In this document: positions 12,685 to 24,766 of the stretch, in pieces
Layout: each line of letters starts with the position of its first letter
How positions within the stretch are numbered: the first letter of the stretch is position 1
Origin: Capillidium heterosporum
Taxonomy: Eukaryota; Entomophthoromycota; Entomophthoromycetes; Entomophthorales; Capillidiaceae
Direction of reading: 5' to 3'
DNA: 64,000 nt
Assembly: GCA_016630905.1 (NCBI GenBank)
Contig: WBMQ01000001.1
Coordinates: 2,790,001-2,854,000 of the forward strand
The notes under the pieces: model-generated
What the model was told of the DNA's origin: nothing
The model's database searches: none
The model's input: only the letters and a program-made list of their open reading frames with translations
Program-made: the position numbers and the translations under genes

Positions 12685-14785
12685 CCTTTATCTGCTCGAG
12701 GTTGTAAACTTTAGTGCCGTACTTTTTGATATGTATACAATTGGAGTATCTAAGTGTTGGTAGGGTTGGATGGTGGAGTCGTAGCTATATAAACATACAC
12801 TAAACTACACTAACTCGTACTCGAAGCTTTAAGTCGACTGTTGGTGTGGCGAGCCTTGGTCGTTTCCTCGATTCTAAGAACAACTTTTAGCAAAACGAAC
12901 AGTTGAGTGTTGCCACCTTTACTACTATTCACTTACAAAGCCGGGCAGCTGATTGGTTAGTAGGCAGAACTGTCCGCTCTAGCAATAGAAACAAGTTCTA
13001 AACCTTAATTTAGTCTCAGTAGCTACTACCTTATTTCTTTCCTAATTTGGAGGGCTACTTTGTTCCTTTGGCTGTAGACTACTTGTCTCAATCTATCCGC
13101 ACCATTAATTTAAGCCAACCACTCAGATTTTGCGAATTTCGGGAAAATAAAGAATCCACTCAGGCTATTTTTGTAAACCGGTTGCGTTTGGGTCGAGATG
13201 GACATTGGGCGCGGGATCTCAAGCTGACAAGAAGGTTGGTGCATTTAGAGAAATGGAACCAGCCAATTGGTGGCGAGAATTGACTGAGACAGCTTTAGTG
13301 GTTGGTTATTCCCTTCAAGTTTCGCAAAACTAAATTAGTTTCCTCAGCAATAGGCTGAATTATGCTGACTCGATGGAGCTTTCAATTGACCAGAAGGTGA
13401 GGTCTTGTGCCAACTGTGATCTGAGATATCAGTACTTGGAGATCAGCTGGTTACCAATCTGTACACTTCCTAGCGTTCTCTAGATATTCCACTTTACATA
13501 CATATGTGTGCTGTATTGCTATATCCATATACTTTACTCCTTCAATTGGGTTAGGAATAGGAATGTATTGTCTGTCAAGGCGGCGGAATAATACCCTAGG
13601 TCGCAAAAATAAATGTATCAAATATATTGGTTTGTAAGAATGCTACTACATTGGCCAGAGCTGTATAACAACAAGGTCAAAGAAACCATAAGATTTTAAG
13701 CACCATATTAAAATAAATATGTTTATAAATGATGGTTTATTACATATATAATTAGTATGCTACTCGATCTGAGAACTACTAAAGCGAGGCAAAACCACCT
13801 ACAATCTTGTGCAAAGCTAAACTACAGGTAATCTTGTCGCTATCCATACAACCTCGCCTAAATCAGCTTCACTCTAGTTCTTATATATAGCATTTATCTT
13901 TTCAAATGTAACCTGAGCCAAGATGGATGGTGGCAGCTAGTATAGTAAACTTCAAGCTTGAAAACAGTGCATCTATAAAGCCTTAATAATTCCGCCATTT
14001 GACCTACTACATATCTTTTAATCTTTATGGCATATAATTCCTCTAAGAGCTGCTTATTCCAATAAGATTGAGTTTCTCAGAAGATGCGTATAAGACCTTT
14101 TTATTTCTACTATATGAATTGAAGGTATAATCATCATTATAGACTAGATCCAGTAGTAAATAATGTGCGTACCAAAAATCGCTTTAGTTTCTCATATTGT
14201 AGACTATTCAAAAGATATCCATATAAAATGACATTTCAATATGATTTAGATTTACCAGAGTGCTATAAAATGAGTTTAGAACAGTGGTATCAACCTTTTC
14301 TGATCCAGACCCTCAACGCGCAGTAATTTATAGATTTTACACAAATATTTATTAAAAATCTGTCAGACCCTCACTTAAAAGTATATTATCAATGTAGAAT
14401 ACCACTGGTTTAAAACCAAGCTACTTAACCTATCTTTCTGATCTTAGTCTTAGCCAAGCTGAGATAGAACGTTTATAGTACAAGACAAAATAGAGACGAT
14501 AGAGGTACACCACTTAAGTGGTCAAACTTATTCAATATACTTTTATATTTATGCTATTGTACAACATATGCTGCCTTACTATAGACATACTGAAAGCTTC
14601 TTGAGATGCTTTGTATCAATTAAATTCCAAGGAACTCGTATAAAAATGATGAAAACAATATATTTTGATTACAGAAGAAATAAAGCTTTCAAGTACAGTT
14701 GATGTACTATTCTTTAACATCTTCAATACAGTAGCAGCATATACTACCTCACTTGAAAATAAAATAGATTCCTAAAAACAGTTCC
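12685..14785. other. Gene-poor region
   Basis: About 2.1 kb upstream of the SPRY gene without a supported gene. A TATA-like AGCTATATAAAC occurs near 12785. The frame at 13047-13283 starts with TTG and resembles nothing recognised. Confidence 0.45.
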
Positions 14786-15436
14786 ATCCTAGCCAAGGCG
14801 ATTCGAAGTCTACGCGAACTGATTCAGATGATTAAACTTGAGTCTACAGGTAAGTTACACATTCGAATTCTCAGTGAGCTTGAAAATTTCGGCAAAATCA
14901 AAGTAAAATGCATCTCAAAATGTTCCAGAGCTGCCTACTATGTAGACAAATTCTTGGTAAACTGATCCTGTATCCACTGTAAGATGTTGAATAGTAAGAT
15001 AATTTTCGACTCTAAGGCTCAAGCTGGAAATTATATAACCATTAATAATGCTAAAAAATCCATCGTCCTATCTTTTAATGAGTCCTTGAAATTCAATAAT
15101 TAGATTCATGGCACAGTGATAGTACTGCAACTACCCTTGTCACATTGGAGATTCAAAGAGCTATCAAACTACTTTGAAATCGTATTGCGATGTTTGCCTA
15201 TGGTTGGTAACTTAAAGTTTGCGTTGTATGTCAACTTTCCATCTCTAGCTTTGACTCGAGTTATTAAAAATAAAAATACTATACTTCACAGGTTGCAAAG
15301 AAATTTCGCTTACAGCCACCATCATAACAAGATATGGGTGACTAACTCGACTAAAATCTGTGCTACAGATCAGATCGAGGATTCCAGCTGTTCCTTGTTA
15401 ATAGAGTCCTCTTATTCAACAACTCACCATCTCTGA
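14786..15436 (+). pseudogene. Decayed Rad9-like gene, copy A
   Basis: One frame runs for about 650 nt with only two stops (TGA near 14958, TAG near 15101). It reads like the N-terminal clamp fold of Rad9: ILAKAIRSLRELIQMIKLES, then SKCSRAAYYVDKFLV, then CKMLNSKIIFDSK, which parallel the family pattern of a helix, S-x-R-(S/A)-A-Y and C-K-h-x-x-K-x-h-h-s-x-F-x-S. Its C-terminal part aligns with a second decayed copy on the opposite strand at 36.2-37.0 kb (NLK..LY....LTRV.K.K). No start codon and no continuation upstream (TAG at 14765). That this is broken coding sequence is well supported by the two copies; the Rad9 assignment is tentative. Confidence 0.55.
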
Positions 15437-16166
15437 ATTTGGAATACTATTTTTAGAAACTGTTGTTAAGATAGCATTTTCTATAAATAATATATATATA
15501 TCAATGCATATTTATCATATTTGAAATTCACTACGTATAAATATATTAGACAACGGATATCTGAATAGTTTATTTTAGAATATGTAACAGAATGAAAAGA
15601 GATAATCTCCTTTAAATTTAATAAATATATTGTAGGTTGTTTAGTAAATCCTAAAATCAATATATAGCTTTAAAGCCATGCTGGAAAGTCCTGTTGGAAT
15701 CGAAAATATTTAATAACGTCAGTTAAAGGTACGAAAATAGCTAAATGTAGTTTATACTCTATTTAAGTAGAATGCTAAAGTATACATGCGTGCATTTAAA
15801 AGCTAACATCCTTCATTTTAGCGTTTAGATGCCAATCAAAATTCAAACTTTTACATTATCTATCCTGAGGCTATACTTCGTTATAGTTACCTTGAGAAGT
15901 CTAAGAATTCAAGTACTTTACTTGTCTGATAAGCTAGAAAAGTTTAAAAGTTAAATTTATATAAAAATATACAAAAATTAATGCTCTGGTACAAGTTGCC
16001 GACGTCGGCGGAAGAATGAAAATTTCGTTACCATTATAGCAATAACTTTTTAAAATGTATCAGTATAGAAAAGGAATAAACCGATAAGAATGAAGAAAGC
16101 AATTTAAATTTACTAAGCTGAAAATACATTACATATAATAAAATATAACAATTGAAGTATAAAAAT
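15437..16166. other. Intergenic, AT-rich
   Basis: No gene seen. Holds a GC-rich 12-bp perfect palindrome at 15998-16009. Confidence 0.5.
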
Positions 16167-16691
16167 TTACTTCCATTGAGGATCCCCTTCTTTCAAAATC
16201 TCCTTTTTAAATATAGGTACCTTCTCCTTCAACGTATCGATAATAAACTTGCAAGCGTTGAGACCTTCCTCCCTATGTTCCGAAGTAACTGCAATAAATA
16301 TGGAGCTCTCCTTAGCTTTAACCAGGCCCAACCTATGTACGATTACCACTTTTTTGATACTTCGATTGCGATTGGAGAATTTATCGATCGTTTCAATAGC
16401 AATCTTCTTCATTTCATTTAAAGCCATCTGGTTGTAGGCGTAGTATTCCAAGCTTAGTACTTCTTGTCCTTTCAAAAATATTAGTTCTGTTTTAAATTAG
16501 TGTATTGTACCGTTGAAATGGTTTCGAGTTGTGCCCAAAAAGGTACTTACCGCACCACAATCTTCACGTAGACCTAGAGTATAGTAGTATCCTACATCGA
16601 TCACTTTGTTGGTCAGTTCTATATGGAGATTTTCATCTTCAAATAAATAGATTTCATCTTTATTCTCTTGTTGGGGATTTACTTCTATCAT
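16167..16691 (-). CDS. cnxH: Molybdopterin synthase large subunit (MoaE / MOCS2B)
   Basis: Converts precursor Z (cPMP) to molybdopterin together with the sulfur-carrier small subunit. The start is taken as ATG 16691; the frame continues upstream only to a TTG. Motifs: REDCGAVSTFLGTTRNHFNG, LSLEYYAYNQMA, VVIVHRLGLVK, SIFIAVTSEHR, and the C-terminal lysine-rich active-site region KEKVPIFKKEI. One 42-nt intron (16469-16510, donor GTACAA) splits the Gly after NHFN. The length, about 160 residues, is normal for MoaE. No MoaD/MOCS2A partner is visible nearby. It lies in tandem with the DinB-like gene on the same strand. Confidence 0.93.
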
Positions 16692-17188
16692 TGTGATCAA
16701 CCTAGGTTGAAGAATCCATCTCAACTTTTCAGAGTAAACTTCCAATTGACGTCATTCTAGATTTTGAATCAATCTGGAATTTGTTGATAATAGTCAGTTG
16801 GATTAAAACTCTCGCTCAAGATCATACTAAACAAAATGTATACGTATACTATATCTTAATATATATAAGAAAGTTATAATAGATCTGTCATATTTCGGCT
16901 TATATAAATATATATAAATTGTTTAAAAATATTAGAAAGAGTGATTAATGTAAGAGACATATTTATGCAGCTATAGTCAAAATATCAAATAAAACTCTTT
17001 GACTAAGTGATGATATATATTTACTTCTAGAATCTCTTTATATTTGAAAGCCCCCATATTCTGCAATTCAAGCAGATAAAAAAGTAGCTAATCAATATGC
17101 TTTAAAAGCTATTTCTAATTTTAATATATATATATCTAAAGCTAAGTTTAATAGACTACAAACCCATTCCAAGAACTAGTACATATAT
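16692..17188. other. Intergenic, AT-rich
   Basis: Spacer between MoaE and the DinB-like gene, dominated by TATATA runs. No gene seen. Confidence 0.5.
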
Positions 17189-17830
17189 TTAATCCTTATT
17201 CGCTATAGAGTTTTTATAACTCGTAGTAGCCGGCGCGGTACCCAAATTTGCATCGACTTCGAATCCAAACTCCTTACCGATAACTCTTATCAACGCTAAA
17301 TGATGAACTAAGATAGAAAAGACAAACAGCTACTTAGATACTTTAAATTTCAAAATTTTAAGCTTACTGGCATGATGCGTACAGAACCACAATTCCCTTC
17401 CTAAAGTTGTTTCACTTATCAAATTATCTATCGGGCTGGAATCGGTAATGAAGTTCACTTTTACGACTTGGTTTATAGGACTGTTTAAAGCTTGAATACG
17501 TTCCTTTAGAAGTTGGAATTGGTTAATGGCTTCAACACATTCGGTTTCAATCTTAGTCTACATTTTAGTTTATATAAATGTTTACTAGAATAAAAATGTT
17601 ACGTTACGTTCCCTACAGTCGTAATCGACAACCTCTTGGTTTAACTCGATACCTTTTATCAAGATGTTAAAGTGGTCATAGATATGTCGGATATGTTGTC
17701 CGGCTGAACTACCTTCTACGAACGTCGATTTGGAAGTGTAGATGGTTTGGAAGTTTATATTGTCGATGAGATTGATCAGCTGATCTATAAAGCTGTTGAG
17801 TTTGGTTTGTAGCTCGTGTAGCTCCTTCAT
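17189..17830 (-). CDS. DinB-superfamily four-helix protein
   Basis: Three exons (17603-17830, 17368-17557, 17189-17307), giving about 178 residues. The sequence shows the DinB/YfiT-like pattern: SSAGQHIRHIYDHF early, DYDCRERNTKIE in the middle, and CTHHAIHHLALIRV late, followed by GTAPATTSYKN. The histidines in RH..DH and HH.(I)HH fit the metal-binding positions of this fold. Substrate and reaction are unknown; bacterial relatives are metal-dependent thiol transferases or uncharacterised. It is divergent from KIN17, with 222 bp between the start codons. Confidence 0.75.
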
Positions 17831-18052
17831 TATTTAAAAAGTTTAACAAGGAAAGCTTTGTGATAAGGTTACTGTTTATAAAGGTGAGAAAGTGCCACCT
17901 TATCTTTTTCATATGATTGGGTTCCAGGTTTAGGTTTAGAGAATTGGGGCTAGACTAAGCGTTTGATTTCAAAATTTAAAAGAAACCCATTTCAATTTAT
18001 CAACAAAGCACACAAGAGTAAATCGATTCAAGAAAGATTACAGTGGGATAAC

Positions 18053-19043
18053 ATGGGTAAAGACGGATTCAACGCTTCAAAAGCCGTAGGTAAAAAGACA
18101 AAGGTAGCTAGAATTATTATTTTTTATGTTAATAAATATTAGACGAAGGGCTTACAGCGTCTACGATGGTACTGTCAAATGTGTGAGAAGCAATGTAGGG
18201 ATGCAAATGGTTTCAAGGTAATCAATTCCATTTAATGTTAAATTGAATAGTATAATTTATTTAAAATTAGTGTCATACAATGTCAGAAGCCCATCAACGT
18301 CAAATGCAACTCTTCTCCCACAACCCCCGCAAATTTATTGAACAATTCAGTTCCGAGTTTCAAGGGGCTTACCTCGCCCAACTTTCGCGGGGGCACGGTA
18401 CCAAATCAGTAGATGCAAACATGGTCTACCAGGAGGTGATAAGGGAGAGAGATCACTTGCATATGAATGCAACCAAGTGGCACTCCTTGACTGAGTTTAT
18501 TTCTCACTTGGGTAGAAGTGGGTTGGCCAAAGTGGAAGAAACGGAAAAGGGTTGGAACATAGCTTGGATCGACAATTCACCAGAGACGTTGGCCCGTCAG
18601 GCTGCTATTAAAAAGAAGGAGCGGCTGGAGGCCTGTGATGAGGATATCACCAGGAAGCTGATAGAGCAACAGGTGGCCCAGGTTCAGGCTAGCAAGCCGA
18701 CTGAAGTGGTTAAGGTAAAAGATTGTCTATGTAGAAATATTTGCTAAAGGTACCTGTTTTAATTTAGGTTGTAAGAGAATTGCAACGAGATGAAGAAGCC
18801 GGTCCTCTAAAGTTGACGATGCACAAGGTAGAACCAAGTACTCAGCCTGCCAAACCCAACGTATTTAAGATGGCAAAAAAGGAACGACCCAATGTATTAG
18901 TCGCCAAACCTCTCAAATCTTTACTCAAAGGTGGTAGTGCACCAGTTAAGCGGGAGAATCCGGAAACTGTAGAAAAGCCTCTAACGCAGTTGGAGGCCAT
19001 TATGCTGGAATCCAAAAGAGCCAAAGAACGTCGAATTTCATAA
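18053..19043 (+). CDS. KIN17: KIN17-like nuclear zinc-finger protein
   Basis: Four exons (18053-18103, 18143-18217, 18271-18714, 18768-19043), 281 residues. Begins MGKDGFNASKAVGKKTK, then a C2H2 finger (WYCQMCEKQC..GFKCHTMSEAH) and the winged-helix region (SQEF-like FSSEFQGAYLAQL, YQEVIRERDHLHMNATKW, LTEFISHLG, WNIAWID). Animal KIN17 is longer and ends in a KOW domain; this protein stops after a Lys-rich tail, as fungal members do. Known roles of the family are in DNA replication/repair and RNA processing; the exact role here is inferred. It shares a short promoter region with the DinB-like gene. Confidence 0.93.
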
Positions 19044-20200
19044 ATGATTTGGCAAGGTGAGAGAACTCTTATACAAAATTAGAGTCAAGGTTCTTTATCC
19101 TGTTATGTTTCTATACTATTTTATAGAGCTTTATGTAACTAGGATTACCGAAGATAAACACTTATTTAATAGCAACATATGATTTGCCTTCGAATAATCA
19201 CTGCTGTAGCTCTATATTTACAAATAGTATTTTTTTAGGTTCTCGCTTGATACTATCACACTTTATACAGCCAATTTTATTTACAAAATAAATTTTCACC
19301 TGTTATTTTAGTTTTATTTTGAATAAATTACTAGCCACCGATATATTTAACTATATGTATTCTGAACACCCTTTTAATAGTTGGATATGCAGCTTGTCAG
19401 AAATTGGAAGTTTTCTTAGCATATGCCTTTAAACCATTTAAACCATCCAACTAACTTTTAAATCTTGTTCATATAACGCCTCCATGGATAAAGTGTTGAT
19501 TTTTATTTCAAATCTCGGCGTATAGGCTCTCGTTACCTTTATTCAAATAGCTTAAGATCTAGTATAGAAAAGTAGAGTTTAATTAGTGTCCATGAATAGG
19601 TTTAATTGCCGAGCCAGCATTCTATACCCAAGTAAAGATTAGTCTTATTTTGCCTTTCCTATCTGAAACTTTCACAAGAAGGTTCGAAGGCTAGGACAGG
19701 TAGCTCTTTATGATTTAGTTGAAAGAATGCCTTACAATATGCATTTAAGTTTTCAAGCATTCGTATAACGCGATACTACATCACAACAGTATGCTTGTAG
19801 AGAATCAATTTTCTATAGCAAAGAGGTTCCTCCTTGCTTGAAGCTTGCCCTAAACACTTGGGCCAAGTTCATTTACGATGATTGGCTTAGTTTGAGGAAT
19901 AAGGACTTGATCCGAAATTCGGCATTTGCTTTCAAACCTATTTTTACAACAGGGATAAAAGGAATTGCCAAATTATAAATAGAACTTAGAAGCAGCATCA
20001 AAGCACAAATGGGTGGTGCCATCGGCTCTAGGCAAGTATTAATCAGCTGATAAAACAGAATAACCTGGCTTCATTAAAGTTTTCCATTACTAAAGTAGTT
20101 TTACCTTCCCTCATCCATTCTTTAATTTCAGTTCCTACTCCCATTTTATATCCTGCAACAATTAATTACCAACCTTTTAATACCACTTAATCTGAAAGAT
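19044..20200. other. Intergenic, no gene seen
   Basis: About 1.1 kb. A short ATG frame (MGGAIGSRQ) at about 20008 has an adjacent GTATTA donor-like site but no convincing continuation, so it is not called. Confidence 0.45.
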
Positions 20201-22162
20201 ATGAGCAAGAAGAAGCCAGTCAAGTTTTCGTTGGGAGGGGATTTGAGCAGTGATGATGAGGACATCGAGTTAGGGAATCAACCTCGACGACCCAAGTCGC
20301 CGATAACAATATCGGTATCTGAACCCACTTCACCCCAGCTCAACCCTTCAACAATAGTTATCCATGACCCCGACTCTATAAATCCTTTGTTCAACCGAGC
20401 TAGTACCAGCTTGAACAACATGCAGCAATTGTTGAGTCCTCAATCGGCTCAGTCGACCCCTCCACTCCGGTTGATGAATCTACCCAAGCCACAGTTTAGC
20501 TCGCCTCTACACTTGGATGCGACTACCATACCAACTAAGGAGGGAGAAGTCGATCCCTACGATACTAATCGACAGGAACCCAACATAATCATTGTCGACG
20601 ACGTACGGGATCCAGCCAAGGACGAAGCTAAGCAAATTGTACGTAACATGACCAAGAAAGGCCAACCCAAGGATGCCCCCAACACCAAGAAGTCCATCCT
20701 CAGCAATTTGTTACAGCTTCATCATCATAATACCCAACCCAAATCAACTCAGCAAACACAGCCAGCTACCCCAACTTCACCAAAACCCAACCGAAAATCC
20801 TACTTCCCACTAACACCCAATCTCTCCAGCCAATCTTTGTCTAATTTCTTCGGTATCCACTCCAACCGATCTTCTATGTCTGACGACATGACTTTATCTA
20901 CTAGTCACGAACGAAAGGTAGCAGCCGCTATAGCACACATCCTCAAGCGGCAAAAGTTTTTAACCAACTTGAGTCAGGCCTTCATCGAGTACGGGGCACC
21001 TAGCCATAGGTTGGAATCCAACTTGCAGACCGTTTCAAGAATCTTGGATATCGAAGCTTCCTTCGCCTCTTTACCTGGTTTGATGCTCATCAACTTTGGT
21101 GACTTGGAAACTCATACCTCGGAAACCATCTTGCTGCGGGTCAATGCTGGCTACAACCTACATAAGTTGGATCAAGTAGTCAAGATCTACCAGAGTATCG
21201 TGAAGCAGGATATGAGTTTGGAGAAGGCAAGTGCCCAGCTAGATGAGATAATGGAGGCTGCTCCTTTGTACCCACCTTGGCTGGACATGTTGGGGTACGG
21301 TTTAGGTTCATTCGCAGCGGCTCCTTTACTCTTCCAAGGGAGTTGGATCGACGCCGCAGTTGCTGGAATTCTAGGTACCTGCGTTGGATTGATGGGCCAC
21401 TTGGGTAGGAAGTTTCCCAACTACGGCAACATCTTCGAGCTGTCAACTACTATACTGAGTGCCTTTATAGCAACTGCGTTGCACAATTACGTATGCTACT
21501 GGTCGGTAGTTCTATCTTCTGTCGTCAATTTACTACCAGGGTTGTCATTGACAACCGCCGTAGTCGAACTAGCTTCTAAAAATATGGTGTCAGGCGCCGT
21601 ACGTATGTTCTACGCACTTTTGGTGGCATTTTTGTTGGGTTTCGGTCTGTCATTGGGTATAAGGTTGTACACCTCATTCGATATGGCTGGGTACCAAACT
21701 TTGCAGTGCCAACCCATATCCCCCTACTTCCGTATCTTACTCTTCCCTATGGTTTCTATATCCTTCAATATCTATTTGGTAGCACATCCAAGACAGTGGC
21801 TTTCCATGTCTTCAGTTGCAGTATGTGGCTATTTAGTCTCGGTGTACCTACCTGAAGTTGTAAAGCAGAAGGATATCGTACCTGCTGTAGCTGCCTTTGT
21901 TGTAGGCTTCCTGTCCAACATTTACGCTCGATTTACTAATACTTTACCTATTGTACCATTGTTATCTTCAGTTTTGATGTTGGTTCCTGGTAGTTTGGGA
22001 GTGAAAGGGAGTTCAGCTTTGTTGACGGAAAAGTCGGCCGAAGGGGCAGATTTTGCTTTGCAGATGATCGTTGTTGCCCTATCGATTACAGTGGGGCTTT
22101 TTGCTAGTACGTTGATCGTGTTCCCATTGGGAAGGAGGAGGTCAGCCTTTATGACCTTTTAA
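20201..22162 (+). CDS. ThrE / DUF1212-family membrane transporter (Prm10-like)
   Basis: Single exon, 653 residues. The first 240 or so are Pro/Ser/Gln-rich, polar and probably cytosolic. Then follows the ThrE N-terminal domain (LTNLSQAFIEYGAPSHRLE, ILDIEASFASLPGLMLINFG, LDEIMEAAPLYPPWLDMLGYG) and about ten hydrophobic segments (SFAAAPLLFQGSWIDAAVAG, VVNLLPGLSLTTAVVELAS, LVPGSLGVKGSSAL). Bacterial ThrE exports threonine and serine; yeast Prm10 and YJL107C/YJR... relatives are of unknown substrate. Amino-acid export is an inference from the family. Confidence 0.87.
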   Translation: MSKKKPVKFSLGGDLSSDDEDIELGNQPRRPKSPITISVSEPTSPQLNPSTIVIHDPDSINPLFNRASTSLNNMQQLLSPQSAQSTPPLRLMNLPKPQFSSPLHLDATTIPTKEGEVDPYDTNRQEPNIIIVDDVRDPAKDEAKQIVRNMTKKGQPKDAPNTKKSILSNLLQLHHHNTQPKSTQQTQPATPTSPKPNRKSYFPLTPNLSSQSLSNFFGIHSNRSSMSDDMTLSTSHERKVAAAIAHILKRQKFLTNLSQAFIEYGAPSHRLESNLQTVSRILDIEASFASLPGLMLINFGDLETHTSETILLRVNAGYNLHKLDQVVKIYQSIVKQDMSLEKASAQLDEIMEAAPLYPPWLDMLGYGLGSFAAAPLLFQGSWIDAAVAGILGTCVGLMGHLGRKFPNYGNIFELSTTILSAFIATALHNYVCYWSVVLSSVVNLLPGLSLTTAVVELASKNMVSGAVRMFYALLVAFLLGFGLSLGIRLYTSFDMAGYQTLQCQPISPYFRILLFPMVSISFNIYLVAHPRQWLSMSSVAVCGYLVSVYLPEVVKQKDIVPAVAAFVVGFLSNIYARFTNTLPIVPLLSSVLMLVPGSLGVKGSSALLTEKSAEGADFALQMIVVALSITVGLFASTLIVFPLGRRRSAFMTF

Positions 22163-23553
22163 AACTTTAGCTAATGAATGTTGATGATCTAATAAAGCTA
22201 TAGTTTTGTTTTTTGCAGTGGAAATGTTATATTTTAAAGTTGAAATTCGTATATGTATAGGTGAATGAAGAGGTTGATGTAGTGATCTAAATAGTTTTAT
22301 GTGAAGATGAACGTTGATGAACAGCACTCAGAACTTGATAAATTGGACCCACTCCTTTGAGGATAAATTCATCGTATTACATATAGCTGTTTTCAGTGTG
22401 CATCGTTGGGATCTAATTCAAAGCTAAGGTGCGTATTGTAGATATAGGACGTTGTAGTTGTTTGATTTCTACAATTGCTAAAGGCCACATCCACCTTGTT
22501 TCAAATAGACTTAATTTTCTGCGAAAACTAACAGCCACTTCAATGTTGACCCACATTTCAAGTAGGAGGATGAGGGCAAGCATCATATAAGATGTATTAA
22601 CCTTATTTTGTTTGTGATGCTAATAAAGTATAGCATTGTTCTTGTCTAATATAAATAATTTCGATGTGAACAGATATTCTATTATTAGATGGACCTATAT
22701 GCTGAGCTTTGGAGTTCAGAATATTGAGACTTGTAGTTAAATCTGTAGAAAGTACTCTTACATCTTTGAACAATGGCGGTAGTTTCGAATTGACTTATGG
22801 ATCTGTCCAATATATATAATTCCTAATGTTCTGAAATAATATATATGCCTATATTAAAGTGAATCATTCGAAACCCATATAGTATTTCAAAATATAGTGA
22901 ATCTGTCAACCACTTTCTACATTTGATAGTTCTTTTTGGTACTTCCGTACGAATTTGCTTGGGCTATTTGACTTCTAAATCTATAAGATAGTACGCCCAG
23001 TAAATTCGATTCGGAAAAATACAAAATCTGCTATAAGTACCCATTATTGGTTAAATTTTTGTGGAATTTAGGACTAATATTTTCTTTAATTAGGTGTCAC
23101 TAATAAGGCAAAACTATAGCAAAATTGCATTATCATTAGTTAAAATCAACTCCTTTCTGCTTGAAATTAAGGAGGAATGGCAGAAATTTTGTCATTTGGG
23201 TTATAGACCTAGATTCTAGCTTTTGCAATTGCATTGGAGCGGGTATTTGGATTCTGCTTTGCTTGATTCGATTTTATCCATCTATTTAAGGGTTCTCAGT
23301 CACAAACTATCTTTTTATTTTGGAATACAGATTTGTTGAGCAAAGCTAGCTGTTTAAGCCCACTTCCCCTTTATTTAGCTTTTTTAAGGATTTGACCTTC
23401 CTTCTAGTACTCCAGGTGGATTAAATTGAGCGAACGCAGTACCAAATTGTAGAGAAGCGTTACCTGTCCTTTTTTGTTCCAAGCCCCAGTTAAAGCAGCA
23501 AGACCCAACCTTCAATTCAACTTAGCTTTAATCTAGGGTAGAGTTGTCGAATT
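22163..23553. other. Intergenic, no gene seen
   Basis: About 1.4 kb of AT-rich spacer between the transporter and the F-box gene. Confidence 0.5.
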
Positions 23554-24766
23554 ATGAGAACCCAATCGGAATGGACGAACTTGAACTCTTCAACAAAACT
23601 AAGTATAACACCACCGGTCCTAAAACCAATCAGCAAAGATGATTTACAGGTATTTTATTTTTATTATCAAATGTGTACCTATTTGAGCTCTAACTGTTTA
23701 CATATAGATTAGAACAAGCAAGTCGGATTTCAATGAGATTTATAGAAATAGAGGATCCAATAGTATACCCTGCAAAAATATAGTATCAAATGAAAATGAA
23801 AGTGACCAACTATTGCAAACAAGAACAAGGAGATCGTCAGCTTATTCTACAGAAATGAGTGAAATTCAACATAACTCTAACGAAACTGGACAGAAAAAGT
23901 CTCTCATTAATACCTTCCCACCCGAACTCTTGTTGATAATATTCGCTTACCTACGGCATCTACCTTATGAGCTAAAAGTCTGCAATTCTATAAACAGATA
24001 TTGGTATCGACTAAGCTTAAACTTCCTTTGGCAAGATCCTAACCTCACTAGCGGCAACCAGTTGATGCTGTTCATTAACTCGGTAGTAGGCACAAAAAAA
24101 TCGAATGGAGGACCAAACCTAGTCAAGCGCCTAGATCTAACCAAGCTGGAGGAGAGCTTCCGAAATGGCATCGCACTGAACCGTCACCTTCTCCAACTTA
24201 TCCCCATCATAGGTAACCAGCTGTTGAAGCTGGATCTAGGATTCTGCAAGGGGGTCAAAAATTACGACCTGCAGCGCATGTTCCCCACTATGCCGTGCCT
24301 AAAGCTGCTCAATTTGGCCGGTGGGAACCGTAGTGACATAGTAGTGACCAAGTGCGTCAAGCACTGTACCCGTCTCACAGCATTGGCTCTAGCTTGGAAC
24401 ATCAACGTGACCGATTTCGCCTGTGTCGAACTTTCAAGGGCGTTGCCACTGCTAACCCGTCTCGATCTGACCTACTGCTTGCAAGTTGGGGATCTGACCC
24501 TCGCTGCTGTGGCCATCCATCTGAAGGCATTGAACGTCCTTTCGGTATCATATTGCCCCAATATCACTGACCACGGTCTGACTCAAGTCACCAACAACTG
24601 CCTGGAGTTAAAGTTGTTGAACTTTCTGGGATGCCCATTGGTCTCCAATGCCTTCATACCGACAACACTGGCTGCCTACCCGACCCTTGTCCTCAACATC
24701 AACCTTTTAATCCCTTTCTACACCGATAGAATTGCTAGTGCCATGCTAACCTACCCATTTAGATGA
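23554..24766 (+). CDS. F-box and cysteine-containing leucine-rich-repeat protein
   Basis: Start ATG 23554 gives a 96-nt exon, then a 58-nt intron (23650-23707); total 384 residues. The ATG at 23571 is out of frame and meets a stop. The F-box is INTFPPELLLIIFAYL..., followed by LRRs of the Cys-containing type (LTRLDLTYCLQVGDLTLAAV, LSVSYCPNITDHGL, LNFLGCPLVSNAF). Such proteins are substrate receptors of SCF ubiquitin ligases (Grr1/Amn1-like). The target is unknown. Confidence 0.87.
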
